Shown here one piece after another: positions 12,501-27,500 of a DNA stretch of 64,000 nucleotides. Each line of letters starts with the position of its first letter. Positions within the stretch are counted from its first letter, which is position 1. The position numbers and the translations under genes are program-made. The DNA is from Penelope pileata (taxonomy: Eukaryota; Chordata; Aves; Galliformes; Cracidae), in assembly GCA_013396635.1 (NCBI GenBank), contig WBMW01002336.1, positions 326,939 through 390,938 of the forward strand, in the 5' to 3' direction. Below the pieces are notes generated by a model. It had not been told where the DNA came from, made no database searches, and worked only from the letters and a program-made list of their open reading frames with translations.

Positions 12501-15500
12501 AGTCATTCTGCAAGATTTCACGTGAGTCTGATGCTCTCCAAAGCTAGTAAGAGGGCTTCTTGAAACTGCAGCAGTGCTCAGATTGGGGCTTAGGGGGGAG
12601 CTTAAAGAAATAGTAGCAGTGAAATGTTTGAGATGACTATTTTCAGTTTTCGTGGATGTTATAGTGCAGCCAGCACTTGGGGAGGCAAGTACTTCTCATA
12701 AAAGCATTAGATGAAGTACCTCTTAGATGTTGAAATAAATATCTTTGTTATATTCTTCAATAATTGAGAGGGAGAAAATGAGATGGATAAAAGTACAAAT
12801 GAAGAAATTTGGAAGAGATTTTGCTGCCTTTTTTGTTTTTCATTTTTTCTTTTTTTTAATTCACTTTTTGGAGGGGCTCATGCTTTCAATATTTTACCCT
12901 ACTCAATCCTCATTTATAAGCTACACCATTGCTGTCTATTCTGAATCATTATTATTCCAAATATGTATTTTTAAAGACATTTGAAAAAATGAATGTCTGC
13001 TTTTTCCCAGAAATGCCACTTGAGATTCCTACCTGATGGACTCTGAAATTGGACCTTTTTATTGCAGCAGTGTTAATCCCCGTATGTCAGTGTGTCCCTG
13101 ATAGATGTTTAAAGTAAATTTGCAGGTGAAACAGTAACTTCTGTTTTTAATACAGCATTCGACTTGAAAGTCCACTTCACGTTGTACCTTGGTCCTGTAC
13201 CTTTGTACAGAAAGAGATTTGAGTTGGTAAGCCCTGTGCTGCTAAGCTGTCACTTGATTTTCTTCCTCAGAACAGTAGCATATCTTACGTGTCATACCTT
13301 ATTGTTTGCGTTTTCCGAAAGGCTGGCCAGGTGCTGGAGACCCAATACAGCTCAACTTTTGAAGACATTTGAAAAAACTGGCAAAGCTTCAAATCAAAAA
13401 AAAGTGCTGATTTCCTAGCTTCTTTTTTTTTCTGACTGTTGTTAACATTTAAAAAAAATAGAGTACAGAGGAAACCAACTTACAAGCAAACTTTGTTCCC
13501 TTTGTTACTGGTTTTCTTTCTTAGCCCTGACTCTCCTACTGAGTTTTAAAAATTTTGCTGTAAATCTGCATAGCAGCTGTATTCAAAAACAAGCTCTTGA
13601 ACATGCTCCTGAGAGGGAGCTTTTGGAAAATGCAGCCTTTGGCAGCCTCACAGAAGCCATATAACATCTACATTCACGGGTCCTGGATGAGGATTATTGA
13701 ATTTACTAGATCTGACTGCTCTGCAATTATGCTGAGTTCCTCTGAGAGTATAGATGGGTATTGTCTCTGTTTCTTTTCAATTGTATGAGGTTTGTAAGCT
13801 GTTGAATAAATCTTCCTCTCACCTGCTTCTACCCTGCCCTCCCTCAAACGCAGCCATAATGTAGCATCTGCTGTTTTCCTTGATGTATGCATATTCTGGG
13901 GCAAAAAAACTGCTACAAAATACCAAATTTTAACTGTTAATAGTGTCAGTGCTAAATAATGTGGAGCCTTTTTTGCTTAGTTTTGTAAACTCTCCATTTT
14001 TTCAAGCTGAAATTCTGCAGGAATTACAAAGCTTTTTCTTTTCTGGGACTGTTTGGTTTGGAGAAGAGAAGGTGCAGGGGGAATCCCCAAGGGAGAGTGC
14101 AAAGAGGATGGAGCAAGGCTCTTTCTAGTGCTGCCAGTGACCGGACAAAAAGCAATGGGCACAGACTGAAAAACAAGATGTTCCCTCTGAACATGAGGAA
14201 ATAATTCCATACTTTTTTGAGAGTGATGGAGCATTGGGACAGATTGCCGGGAGAGGTTGCAGAATCTCTGTGCTTGGACATACTCAGAAGACTGGACAAC
14301 CTGCTGTAGGTGGTCCTGCTTGGGAAGAGTTGTTGGACCACATGATCTCCAGAAGTCCCTGACATCTGAACCATGATTCTGCTATATTGTGAAATCTTAA
14401 TAGCATCCTTGTAGTCAGGAGCTCAAAACAAAGTCTTGCTACTTCTGGCTACCCTTGCAGAAACTTGTTCTCTATGGGATACTGAATGATGCCAGATTGT
14501 TATGTCTGCATCACAGACATCATTTTTTTTTTTTGGCTCAGCAACCAGAAAAAATGGATACATTGGTATGCAAGAGGGTTTCCCAAACTGAAATCCACTT
14601 CTGAAAATACAGGTATTCTGCAAAGATATTTCACAGTTATGTCCTCTGTAATGTAAGAAGTCTGATACTGTGTGATGCCAGTAAAACTTGCAAAAGTATG
14701 GAAGGTTCATTTCTAATTAGGGAGAGGATTCTCCTGCACTTCAGAAACCTTGAAAGAAATTGTCTTTCCCCAAAATCATCCAAAGAACAGTAGCAGAGAA
14801 TGGAAGGAAGGATGTCGTTTTCCCATTCACCTATCCCAACCCCCCCCCCCCCCCCCCCCATTNNNNNNNNNNNNNNNNCCTTTTTTTTTCTTTAAAGCAG
14901 ACTGGGGAGCAGAGAGGAGCAGAGCAAAAGAAGAGAAACCAAAGTCCCGAAGGAATGCTAAATAGAACTATTTTTCCAGAGTCCCAGCCAAGCATGTTAG
15001 TCTGCTTCTATTATTTGATGAATTCTGGTTTTAGCTTTTCATGGTCACAGCACTAAGGAGATAGGTGCAGTGCTGTCTCTCCTCTTCTTCTGACTTCATC
15101 TTCCCAAGAGTCCTGTCTCTGCAGTAGAGTAATGATTCGGAGACTTAGGGTAAGGCTACAGTTTGCTTGGTGTATGGCCATAGGTATCTATTCTGAGGCT
15201 CAGGACTTGGTTGCTTTTTTTTTTTTTTTTCTTTTCCAGATTGTTTCACCTTGCCTAATTATATTCCGTTGCAGTGGGGTACCTGCTGTAGTTGACTTTG
15301 CTGCAATGCGTGATGCTGTGAAGAAACTTGGTGGGAACCCTGAAAAAATTAATCCTATCTGCCCTGCTGACCTAGTGATAGATCATTCCATCCAGGTTGA
15401 TTTTAACAGGGGGTAAGGATACAAAATGACTCTTACTTCTTAACATTAGTAACCAATTTCTGTTAGTGTAATTGATGATATTTTAAACATTTGGACTACA

Positions 15501-18500
15501 ACATTGTAGGACCTAAGAAGTGATTAAGTTAAACTGTTTTATCAGTTGCTGTGAACAAAATGGACATTTTATTCTTTCTGTAGTGTATTTCTGAACAGTG
15601 CAAGCCTGGACTGAATGTTAATAGAAACGGGCTCAGTCCAGACCTGTGGTGATCACAATTTTCCATAATAATACTGCATTATTATTGGTTGTTCAGAAAT
15701 AGCTTTTTTCCATATGCACTTTTTGACCTTGGAAAGGACAAGCAAGACTGTCTCCTTTCTTCCTTATTTATGGAAGAGTAGACCTGAGCTGCCCTAAGCA
15801 AGCTGTTTACTAGTTCAGTACCCCCTCAGAGAAGAGCACATGACATTGTTTAATGTGACCACTAAAAGTATGGGAAAGAAGCATAATGCAATTCAGTCCT
15901 CAGTATGCTACAGAGAGATAAATGCTTACTAGACACACAATTAAATCCAAGACCTCTACATAGGGTTCCTTTTGCCCTCCATATAATATGTAAACACGGG
16001 CCTGCCAAAATACTCTTTGAAACAGATCCTGCAATTACACGTTTCTTGGTGGTTTCCTTCTGTCTACCAAACTTCTGAAGTCTGTTGGTCTGCAGTTGCC
16101 TTGCCTGCAAAAATACTCTGTATTTATCATATGGGATAGTTTTGAAACAAGCTACCTAGGTTATACCAAAAAACAATAGAAAGTAGAAATAAAAGAACAT
16201 AAAGAGCACTTTCTCAGCACCAATATTTCAACGCCTTTTTCAAAATAAAAATACTAAACTTCTGAGCAGAAATGTTTCGAAGAGCATGTTTTAGAGCAGA
16301 ATGTTGACAGAAAAAGCTTTTAAATGTAACCTTTTCCTTCCTTTTTTTTTTTATATCAGTAGGCTCATAAGAATACAAATTCACTGGTTCCAATTCATAG
16401 CTGGTGGGAGAAAAAAGGGCAGAAAAATCTGACATACGCTAGCTTTTTTTAGAGGTGTTATATCTAAATCTTAACATTAAGGAGTTTAGAAACAGTCGCA
16501 AAGTTAAAAAATAGTCATATTAAATACTGATCTGTAAGGTAATCGGCATTCTAGCAGCAGGCTATTAAACTAGAAACTTACCATTTATTTGTAATTGACA
16601 TCTGCACCATTTTTCTAAGATCTTTGGGAAACAGTCCATTTCTTTCTGCTGTCTTATTAATTATTTTGATTATTATTCTGTATATTTTAGTATCTTTCAT
16701 TTTATGTTGTCAGTACTGTTCAGAACTTATTTGGATAATTTTTTGCTAATAGTTACTTTTTGTCTCAGCCTTATTTTAATTCTACTAGGGCCATGTATAT
16801 ATGGAGAGAATATTGGCCAGCCCTATGCTTTAATTCTTTCAAACTCCTCAGCCTTAAGTTAGGGAGCTGATACAAGGGGAAAGTTTGTTAGCCCTCTCTG
16901 TCTTGAAACACAGGGGCTTCAGACAGCACTGTATAGTCACTCATGAGTGACAGCCGCTGCTTAACTGAAGCTGTGGGGCATTTGTGTTCCAGTTCTTTAT
17001 GCTGCTTTGCTGATTTCCTTAGAAGTAGGTGTTGAAAACTTCACATTGCTCTAATGTGCACTCTGTGTTTTCCCAAAATAAGAGTTTCAGGCTTACCATC
17101 TATATTATATGCAGATTAGTACCCAAAGTTAAGCCACACTTCAGGTATTGTGTCTAAGACGTCTTAAATAATACAAGCAACGTTGATTGCCTGTGTATGA
17201 TATTAAAAGATAAGGTTGATCAGCACTGAAATTAGGTAATAGCTCTTCTTTCACCCTTTGAGCGTACCCGCGCATACATAAATATCAAGTGGACACTTTT
17301 GGTTCTGATAGCTGATTATTTTCACTTGCAGACCAGACAGCTTGCAAAAGAATCAGGACTTGGAATTTGAAAGGAACAAGGAAAGGTTTGAATTCTTAAA
17401 GGTACTGACAGAGTTGATTTTATTTGCATGACCAAAAACAGAATGAATGAAAGTTCTTCCAGTGTTTACATGTATCAAAAACTTTTGACTCTACTTCTTT
17501 CTGTTTCAGTGGGGCTCTCAGGCTTTTAAAAATATGAGAATTATTCCACCAGGCTCCGGGATCATCCACCAAGTGAACTTGGAGTACTTAGCAAGAGTGG
17601 TGATGGATCAGGATGGCTACTACTATCCAGACAGCGTAGTGGGCACTGACTCACACACCACCATGGTGGATGGCTTGGGAGTGCTTGGCTGGGGTATGTG
17701 CAATAGCTCATCGTGAATGGTCTATTGGCTGATGAGTATTCTTCAGAACAGTCTGTGCTCTTCAGAGTTACAGGATCATATAACAGTTTGGGTTAGAAAG
17801 GGATCTTAAGGATCACCTAGTTCCTACCCCCTTGCCGTGAGCCAGGAGCAATCTATACCTTTGAGTCTAGTGCTCTTTCCTTCCTGTAAAATAACTTTTC
17901 TGCTTTTGTTTGATAACCAGTAGTTACAACACATTTCACAAACAGCACACCACATTCCATGGCATGTCAGGGGTTTTGTTCCTTGTTTATTCATTGCAGA
18001 ATTAAGTCATTAAATGAAAATTTTTCATCTCTTACTGTGAAAGCGAAGTCTCCTGGGAGTGAGTTACTTAGATTTATCTAAAATCCCATCTAATGGCTGA
18101 GGAACAACGCTGAAAGTATGAAACTGAAGCCCAACCTTGCTCAAAAACCCAGCCTTACAGAAACTGAAGCAAGATGAGGAATGTCTGCTCATGGAGATCT
18201 CAGCTGTGTTTTGCTATGCACCTTCTTTCCCCTTTCACACCTTAAATCAGATAATCATCAAATACTTTATCTCATGCATTATTTGACTTTTCTCTATCTT
18301 TTGAATAGTCTAATGGTTTAGTTCTGTTGCATCCAGGTGTTGGTGGAATTGAAGCAGAAGCAGTGATGTTGGGCCAGCCAATCAGCATGGTGCTTCCAGA
18401 GGTGGTTGGCTATAAGCTGTTAGGAAGCCCTCAGCCGCTGGTAACATCCACTGACATAGTGCTCACCATTACCAAGGTAATGAACGTGTCTGCTCTTTTG

Positions 18501-21500
18501 CCATTTTTGCTGAAAACTGCATACACTCTAAGGCAGAGCTCCTGTGCTGCATACTCGGGATCCTTGTGCATACTTCCATGTAGTCTTCTTGGACTTTTTT
18601 GCTTACTTGTTTTTCTAAGATTTATAGCTCTGTGCGCTGGAATCAACTACCCAAATTTGCTATGCAAATCTGTTTCCCAAAACCTTGATAAAATAGAACA
18701 GAGAGATAATACATAACCTGTTTAATTCCTGCTGTGTAGACCTGTTTTGGAACTGTTACTAAGTTCTCAATTCTCTATCATCTCAAAATAAACACAATAA
18801 CTTTTTTTGAAGGCCTCACTTAGAATAAGGCAGTGTAAAACCTGAAAACAGTACGTGCTGTAATCTCATTTCTTTGATTTGAAGGCCTTTGGCTCACATG
18901 CTTGTAATATGCTTTTTCACCCTGTGGCTTGTGACTTACTTAAGACTATTACTACGTCACCAGTAATGTACCAGATTTCTGAGCTCCAGCTCAACATGTA
19001 CTTCATCATGGGATGCGGCTCTAGAGAGAACCTCCGGCTGGAGAAAGTTGTTTTTTGATCTTCATCTGAACGTTGTGTGTTTTCAGACATTTACAGTTAG
19101 ATTCATATACTTGTGCAGATGGTTATTTGTGTTGTCCTGTCTGCCGGGGGTCGCTGGCAAAAAAGCCCACACTGTTCTTTCCTTAGAGAGTCCAGTTAAG
19201 ATAAATACAGTTGTTCAAAGATAAACTCTAGTTTAAATGAGAGGAAGAGCAAGTTCAAAAGGAACACATTCTTGTGTTGTATCTTATTGGAACTTTCCAT
19301 CTCTGTCCTCGTTTTTGTGATATATTTAAAAGCAGGAAACATTAGTAAACTATCTATAGAACTTTTACACAGGTCATTTGATACCTGGCAATGACACAGT
19401 CACTGTATTTTTGTAACAGCACCTTCGCCAGGTTGGAGTTGTGGGTAAATTTGTGGAGTTTTTTGGTCCTGGTGTAGCCCAGCTGTCAATTGCTGACCGA
19501 GCCACCATTGCCAATATGTGTCCAGAGTATGGAGCAACTGCTGCCTTTTTCCCAGTGGATGATATTAGCATTGGGTACCTGGTGCAAACAGGTGAGTTAT
19601 AAGAAGAGACCATGAATTAAAGATGTAATAGGAAGCAGGAGCCCAAAGTCTATATGGTGTAGTCACCCAACAGAAAGGTGGAACCTTCTAAGCTTGACTG
19701 CTTTTTTTAACCATGTTTGCTTATTCAGTCTGTTTCTTGCTCTTAGTGTTAGGATCCATAATTAGGAAAAGCCAAATTTTAGGTTGTTTTCTGACTGTCT
19801 GCTTAGCCCCGTTTGAACCTAGACTGTCCAGATTATAGAAGCAGGACCCTAAGCTTTTGTTCTGCAAAAGCCGCTAAGTCTGCTCAATAGCTTTGTTTCT
19901 ATTGAGTCCCTAATATTTGTGTTAAAAGAGTCTTTTCATGGTAAGCGTAGAGTGAACAGTGTGAAAAATGTTTTTTTGTTGTGTTCTGTTTTTGTTTTTT
20001 TTGCTGCATCTTTTACCTTAGGCCGTGATAAAGAGAAAGTTATGTTCACAAGAAGGTACCTCGAGGCTGTGGGAATGCTGAGAGATTTCAAGAACTCCTC
20101 TCAGGATCCAGACTTCACACAGGTTAGAACTTACTGTCTTTTGACTCCTTTCTTTATGCCCTGCCCTATTTTAATCTGAGTATTGTCTCTTTTTCACGGA
20201 AACTAAAAATAATCAAGGGACTCCTTCTCCTTCTGTTCCTTTGGCTTGATCTGCACAGCTGTGTTATTCCACTGAGTTCTGAGTTGAGTCTGCTGTCTGG
20301 CTCTCCAGGTGTGAAAACTTGGGCGTCAGTATAGACTGGCTGTCAACTGAACTCTAGGTGGTGCAGGTACTCTGACTGGTTTCATGTAGTTTTGAGAACT
20401 CTGGTCCAGAATTGAACAGAGCTCTTGAAGATAGTGTGGATATGGTCTCCGTAGGCCTTGTCTCATATTTACCCTTCTTACATTCAGCAACTTATTTTAC
20501 TGTGTGAGTCAGGAGACTTAGAAGCTTTACTGTGTGAATCAGGAGATGTAGAAGCTCTGTTTGCTGACTGCATAACATGTAAACCATTCTCCATGCAACA
20601 AAGTCAAGATCTTAGTTTGTATCTAGGCAACTCAAGAATAGTCCCAATTCTGTCTACAGTGAGAATTTTTCTTGTAACTTATGCTCAGGTTTGTATGCTT
20701 ATTCAAAAATTCCAGTTAACATAGAAAGAAATGCTATAAAAGCAAAGTTGAAACATGGATGAGCAATAAGAAAATATGATAATTTCTAATGTTTCATAAT
20801 AGACTCTGAACATTTTCCCTAGGGCCAAGACAAATACTCTGTTCTGGTTTATGCCAGCGTCGGGATTTCTCCACATCATTGTTTTCTGAAAAGGTTCCTG
20901 CTGCTAGCATGTGAAAGGATGTAATTCACAAAACCATCTACATTGTTCAGATGTTTCAGTCACACTGAGTTTTCAATGACTGGGCTACTTTTGAGAGCCA
21001 CACCTGGGAGCTAGCAGGGTCTAAAAGTAGAACTGTTCCTTCTGTTCTGATCTTTCCATTCTCATATGTCTCTGATAATTTTTACAAACAAACATAAAGA
21101 TGTGCAGATTTTGCCTTAATTCAGTGGTGGAGTCAAGCATACTTGTGACTTAACTAGCTTCAGCTTGTCATGCAGTGCTGAGCCCCTCTCTGTTCTAACT
21201 GAATAGATTGTTGAGTTGGATCTTCATACAGTTGTGCCTTGCTGCAGTGGACCAAAAAGACCTCAGGACAAAGTTGCTGTGTCAGATATGAAGAAGGACT
21301 TTGAGACTTGTCTGGGAGCCAAGGTGAACGTCTGGATCTACAAACTAATGCATGTTTCTAAAAATCACTTAGGAACTAAATTCTGGAGTTAACTAGTTGC
21401 TTGCTTATTGAAAATGAGAGTGTTTGACTGGTGTTTGAATGCAGTATAGAAAACGACATCTGTGTTCCTTTTGTATGTTCCTCTCACATGAGGGTGTTGC

Positions 21501-24500
21501 TATCCTACTGCGGTATAGTTCCTTCTGATTTTAGACCTTATCCTTCCAAATCTCTGAGCTTCATGTCTTTTGCTGTGAACAGTGCCTTCTTGCTCTTAGT
21601 TTTTATGAACTGTCAGACTTTTGCCTCTCAACCTGTAACATAGGTTTGTGGTTTTTGATATTTACTGCTTAAGAATCTTATGTGTTACGACTAAAATCTC
21701 AGGACTACATGATGTAATAAGGCTAGCCTGGGGAATCTTTGCTTTCCAATATGTGGTCAGGCATCCAGAGCAAGTGGAGCTGAAGCATCTGAGTAGATGA
21801 AAGGAGAATATATTAATGCAGGAAGAAAACACAAATACCTTTTGCTTTGGAGGCTGGCTGCCCCTTTTACCAATAAACGGAGAATAGGGTATAGACCCCA
21901 CAGAAATAATTTTTATCTACCACTTTGACCAAAGATGCAAGTCTTTGCCACCAGTGCAAGCACTGGTGTGACTGACAGACACACTCATTCATGAAGCTCA
22001 CAGCTCATGCTAATTTCCAGTGAAAATATTTATATTAATGACATCCTTTTGATTCTTCCTTTTTCCCTCTAACAGCAAGGATTCAAGGGATTCCAGGTTG
22101 CCCCAGATCGACACAACAGTGTAATCAAATTTAGTTTTGAGGGCTGTGACTTCGAGCTTACTCATGGCTCAGTAGTGATTGCTGCCATTACAAGCTGTAC
22201 TAATACCAGTAACCCCTCGGTTATGTTGGGAGCAGGTAAGTACATGTGCTCAGTTTTTTGTGCAGTAGTTTCTCTCTGGCTCTGGCTGTATGTTGTGAGG
22301 ACAAATACAACACTGATGCTGTTTTCATCATTTGGCATACTAGACTTGAGATCAGTCCCTAAGGAATAGCAGAACAAATTCTGGAAATAATAGCTAGAAA
22401 TGTGGGGTAAAGTAAATGTATTTTTCCTGCACTGTCTTCTCTACAGGACAAACTGAAACTGGATTAACCAGTACCTCTGACAGAAACTGTTATACAGCTA
22501 TTTTGTGATTGGAGCTGAGGAGAGCCTATTAGAGTCAGAATCACAACAAAAGGAACAGTGAATAAAGGTTTGTGAGTCTGAAGGCATGTAGGGGCAACTA
22601 AATGAGGAAAAATTTTTTCTCTGGGATTTCTGTCTTTCAGAGCCTTGTCATTTTCGCATTAAGTGCATCCCAAAAATGGTGAGAGGTAGACTTGGTGTCC
22701 CATACTCTCGCTTATCACCATTCAAAGACTATAATAGAGTTGGTATAAATCAGAATCATAGAATGGTTCAGGTTGGAAGGGACCTTAGAGATCATCTTGT
22801 TCCAACCCCCCTGCCATGGGCAAGGACACCTCCCACTAGACCAGGTTGCCCAAAGCCCCATCCAGCCTGGCTTTGAATACTTCCAGGGAGGGGGCAGCCA
22901 CAACTTCTCTGGGCAACCTGTTCCAGTGTCTCACCACCCTCACAGTGAAGAATTTCCTCCTTATATCTAGTCTAAATCTACCCTCTTCCAGTTTATAACC
23001 ATTACCCCTTGTCCTGTCATTATCTATCCTTGTAAAAAGCCCCTCCCCAGCTTTCCTGTAGGCGCCTTCAGGTACTGGAAGGCTGCTATCAGGTCCCCCC
23101 GCAGCCTTCTCCAGGCTGAAGAGTCCTAACTCTCTCAGCCTGTCCTCGTAGGGGAGGTGCTCCAGCCCTCTGATCATCTTTGTGGCCCTCCTCTGGACCA
23201 CTCCAACAGGTCCACATCCTTCTTGTGTTGGGGGCCCCAGAACTGGACACAAGACTCCAGGTGAGGTCTCACAGAGCAGAGTAGAGGGGCAGAATCACCT
23301 CCCTCGACCTGCTGGCCACGCTTCTCTTGATGCAGCCCAGGATCCTGTTGGCCTTCTGGGCTGCAAGCGCACACTGCCAGCTTATGTTGAGTTTCTCATC
23401 AACACACCCCCCCTAATCCTTTTCCTCAGGGCTACTCTCAAGCCATTCTCCGCCCAGCCTGTATGTGTGCTTGGGATTGCCCCGGCCCAGGTGCAGGACC
23501 TTGCACTAGGCTTTGTTGAACGTGATGAGGTTGGCATGGGCCCACCTCTCAAGCCTGTCCAGGTCCCTTTGGGAGGGAATGTATTCTGAATGTGAATTGA
23601 ACTAAGATACACATACATACCAAACAAGCTGCCTTATGCGTTTGCCTGTGCTCATGTTTTGGCAATTAATTGCACCTCTGATGTGTTCTTCAGACTTCTT
23701 AATATGTTGAAAAGATTCCATAGGGCGGGATCGGCACTGCCGTAGTACAACTCATGCTTGATAACAGTATGAGTTGGAAAGTATTACTTAAAAGACTTCA
23801 TAAGGGAAGCTATCTCTTGAAATTAAGTTAGTCTTTTGTTGTTGTTATTATTTATTTGTCTATCTCTCCAGCTAAGAATCTAGAGCTTGTATCTAACATG
23901 AAACCATTAAATTGGTATTAGAAGCATTGCTTCTACTTTTGAGAGACAAAATGCAAATTCAGTCTGAGATTTCACCACTAAATAAGTAAATGAATGAATG
24001 ACTGAAAGGACATCTGAAAAGTTTTATCATTCAAACATTTTATTTTCATAACCTTAAATGAATAGATAAATAAATGAAATGACATGACAACTGAGAAGGT
24101 TTATTACCCAAGTATCTTGTTTCCAGAACTATGTGTCTATACTCCTTGACTTAATGAACCTGTAACTGATGCTGCCGTCCCTACTACTTGCAGTGGGTCC
24201 CACACTGAGGTGCTGGCCCATCACCTGCATGTGCCCTGTTAGAGCTGCAGGTGCATGCTGGGCAGTGTGGGGCTGCCGGGGGCTGCTCGTCTGATGGCAT
24301 CAGCATGGCTGCTGCCATCATGGCCATTGCAAAGGATTGACGAAGGAGAGGCAGGGCGGCCCAGGGACCCTGCAGCTCTGGTGCTTGTGGGTGCTGGGGC
24401 AGCTCCTGCTGGGGTGGGCTGGTTGTAAAACTGGGTGCCCTGAAGGACAGAGGGGGCAGAGGCTGGCACTTTCTCCTCCCTGCTGCTCCAGCAGGGCCTG

Positions 24501-27500
24501 GCAGGGTCAGAGCAGTGCTGCTGTGGGCTTGGGTGGGGGCTTTGTTAGGGCGCTTGAGTGGCGGAGGCCCCATGGGTGCCATTGCCTCTGTGCCTTCTTC
24601 CTTTTGTGCTGCCAGCGGGCTTGTCTCTTGCCCAGCGGCTGCTCCCTGCAGGGGCTGGGCACCTTGGCTGCCCCTAGGGTGGCTCTCGTTCAGGTCTCCC
24701 TGCAGGGCAGGGGCAGCCACGTCTCTTCTGTTCAGGGCAACTCTTCTCTTGCAATGTTCAAGCAGTTGTGGGTAATCTCTCTTGAAGCATGGGTTAGAGT
24801 AGAAGAGTAACTAAAAAATGGAAAGGAGAAGAGGTAGTTGCTGTTGGTTTGGGACTGAAAGACAGCAAGATACAGGAACTAAGACTTCTAATTGCTGAAG
24901 ACGAGCATAGGTATTAAAAAGGTCTATCAGTCAGTTTAATCCTACAGTTTTGGATGACTAAAACAAGATATGTTGCAAATATATTAAAATAAACAGACTA
25001 ATCATATCCTGATTTATTTATGTTTCCATTCCTTGAGTTCAAATATATTTTATCTATATTTCTGCTACTCAGCAATGCTACCTTTAAAATACCTGGAAAC
25101 AGCCAGAGAAATAAATGAATATCAGAACATTTACTGTCATCCTCATCTCCTCTATTACCAAGGCTTATTTTGTTGGAACCTCCATCTGTCCCACAAGAAT
25201 ATTGTGAGAGCTGGTTTGTTGTGTGTAGAGCAATTGATGTACCTTCCTATGATGGCCAGCAAATACTTCTTCCTGTGAAGTTCAGGAACTGAGGGAGATA
25301 AGCCAGTCTTTGCCCTGCCAGTTGGCAAGTGAATCCGACTGAACTGTTTGGGGGTTCTGATGGGAGATGTTCAGACATCACCATGACACCCATGTGTCAT
25401 CACAGTGACATCACTGTGTGGTGCCCAAGGTCTCTCTTGTTGGAGCAGCCACTTGTTGCTGGTCCTGCACAGAAACATTAGTGTTTTAACTTGAGTCAAG
25501 AGGCAAATAAAGCTGTATTTAAGGGAGATCACTCCTCACCTAGACCCTGCTTCCTCTTCCCTCTGTGGTCCCCTGAATAGCTCCCTTCTGGCCTTCTTGG
25601 TGTCCCTCCGGTTCTCTGGATGGGGAGGGAAAATCAGTTTCCCAAGCAATGTTAACGAAATAAGATAGCTTTCTCTGTATCTTCCCAGTTTGTTGCTATT
25701 TCTTGCAAATGCTCTGTGATTTCAACAGCACAGCTTTGCAGAGGAGTATCTGTGTGCCCAGGTGGTGCTCTGCAATATCAGCAGTCTCTCAGAGGCTGCT
25801 CTGTAGGTCCAACTAGAAGACAACACTACGTACATTTTGCTGATGGCATAAACAGGAGATGTACAACCCTTAGATTCCTTTGCTTTTATTTGATATTTTA
25901 GAAATCTAGAAAGCAATCCAACTAAGTCAGTGATTTTCACTAAGCCTTTATAGTGACACTCTTCTCTACATGATCTAGTGCTTTATCTGTAAAGGAAATC
26001 TGGAAGTGGTGTCTGTATGCAGGGCTTGAGTATATGCTAAGTTTGAGGACAACACTGAACTGAAGCTGTTGGCTCCCTCAAGAGCAGAAAGGTTTTGCTG
26101 AGTTCCTGTGTGATGCTGGGAAAATCTTGGCTTGTGGACAACCTCTAACAACAATCACTTTGTATTTATTTTGTCTGCATGATATATGTCACCTGTTTTT
26201 TTGGCTAGCATCTTTCTCTGGGAACTCTACAGTGTTGGCAGCTCACCCTTTTCCTGTGCACAAAGTATCTTTACATTCCCAGCAGCAGGGACAAAGAAGA
26301 TTGTAGCCTAGGAGGTGGCAGTGGAGGGAAGGCTCTATTTCTTACCCCTTTGAGTGGAACAGGGTTAATGTCTCCCAGTTCACTTGTACTTAACAGGTAC
26401 ATCCTGATTGTGATCGCAGAAATTGAACTGTGTTTCTTCTGAGGATCTCAAAGTAGGTTTCCTTCAGGCAGGCTATCTTTACTCTTTTTCCTTTAGTTCT
26501 AGGTGGGTAAATCTCTTAGTTGTTCCACCAGCTTAGGATACAGTTTCCTCAGGCTTTTGGCTCCCAGGCTAATGGTATGTGTTTTTAACCCCCTTCTGTG
26601 TGACATGGGGATGCTAGTCTTTCAGCCTGATTATTTTACTGGCTCTAAGGGTTTAATGCACAGAAGGCTCTGCAGATACAGATGAAATTGGTACTTTAAA
26701 TACATTCACTACAGCATAATGCACAGCTACCTGTAAAACGTAGTACAAAGGTTCTCAGCATATGCACTCAGATTTACTAAGTGCTCTTACCTTTGCTGTC
26801 TTATGCTTTGAACTCGTCAAGGGGGGATAGAAAAATTGTCACAGTCTCTGGTTACTGTACGCTACCATGTTGAGAACTGTCAGTGATACCCACAGGAAAG
26901 ATGACTGTTTCCCTTTCAAAGTGGAGTTTGAAATTAAATGAAACATACAACACTAACCACGCTAAGAGAAATCCCGAATATGAATAGTTTTACAGCATAC
27001 ACTGCTGTAGTTTGAAAAATGATATGTGAGGGCTGTGTGTCTGTGGGGACAGTGTGGGTATGCTGTAGTAGCCTTGGCAGTCTAATCTGACCTTAAAAAG
27101 ATGTTGGATTAAGATTGCTCAAAGTAACTTAAATACTGTCATTTCCTTGCCTGCTTTTAGAGTTTGATTTTGCATTCTTTTCAGAGCAGGTATTTTCAGG
27201 AAAGTGGAAGCCAACGCTTTCAGACTGTCAGGCTCTCAGATCCTAGGATGAGCATCTGATTGTGGTTACCTCAGGAAGAGTATCTAAGAGCTCCAGTTTC
27301 TACAGCCATCTCTGACAGCTAAGGAGCCTCAGCAATTTCAAGAATAGGACTATGTTTTTAATATATTATCTACCTTTAGGCCTCCTAATCTAACAGTCTA
27401 GGCCTTCTCACACAGTACTTTGAGTGAAGGTCTCCCGGTCATGTTTAACAGCTACCAAACTGCTGACAAAAACAAACCAGTTTGATGATATCCTCCTGCT

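Noticed and set aside
22836..23252. 138-codon minus frame with RRATKMIRGLEH
   Set aside because: CR1 ORF2 remains inside the repeat at 22752-23575.
24184..24720. 178-codon minus-strand frame as a new gene
   Set aside because: GC-rich DNA has few stop codons, the opposite strand is also open, and the Ala/Pro/Gln-rich product shows no domain; kept only as an unexplained block.
25500..25640. Possible solo LTR (aataaagctgtattt followed by a C-rich tract)
   Set aside because: No TG...CA ends, no target duplication and no primer-binding site could be identified by eye.
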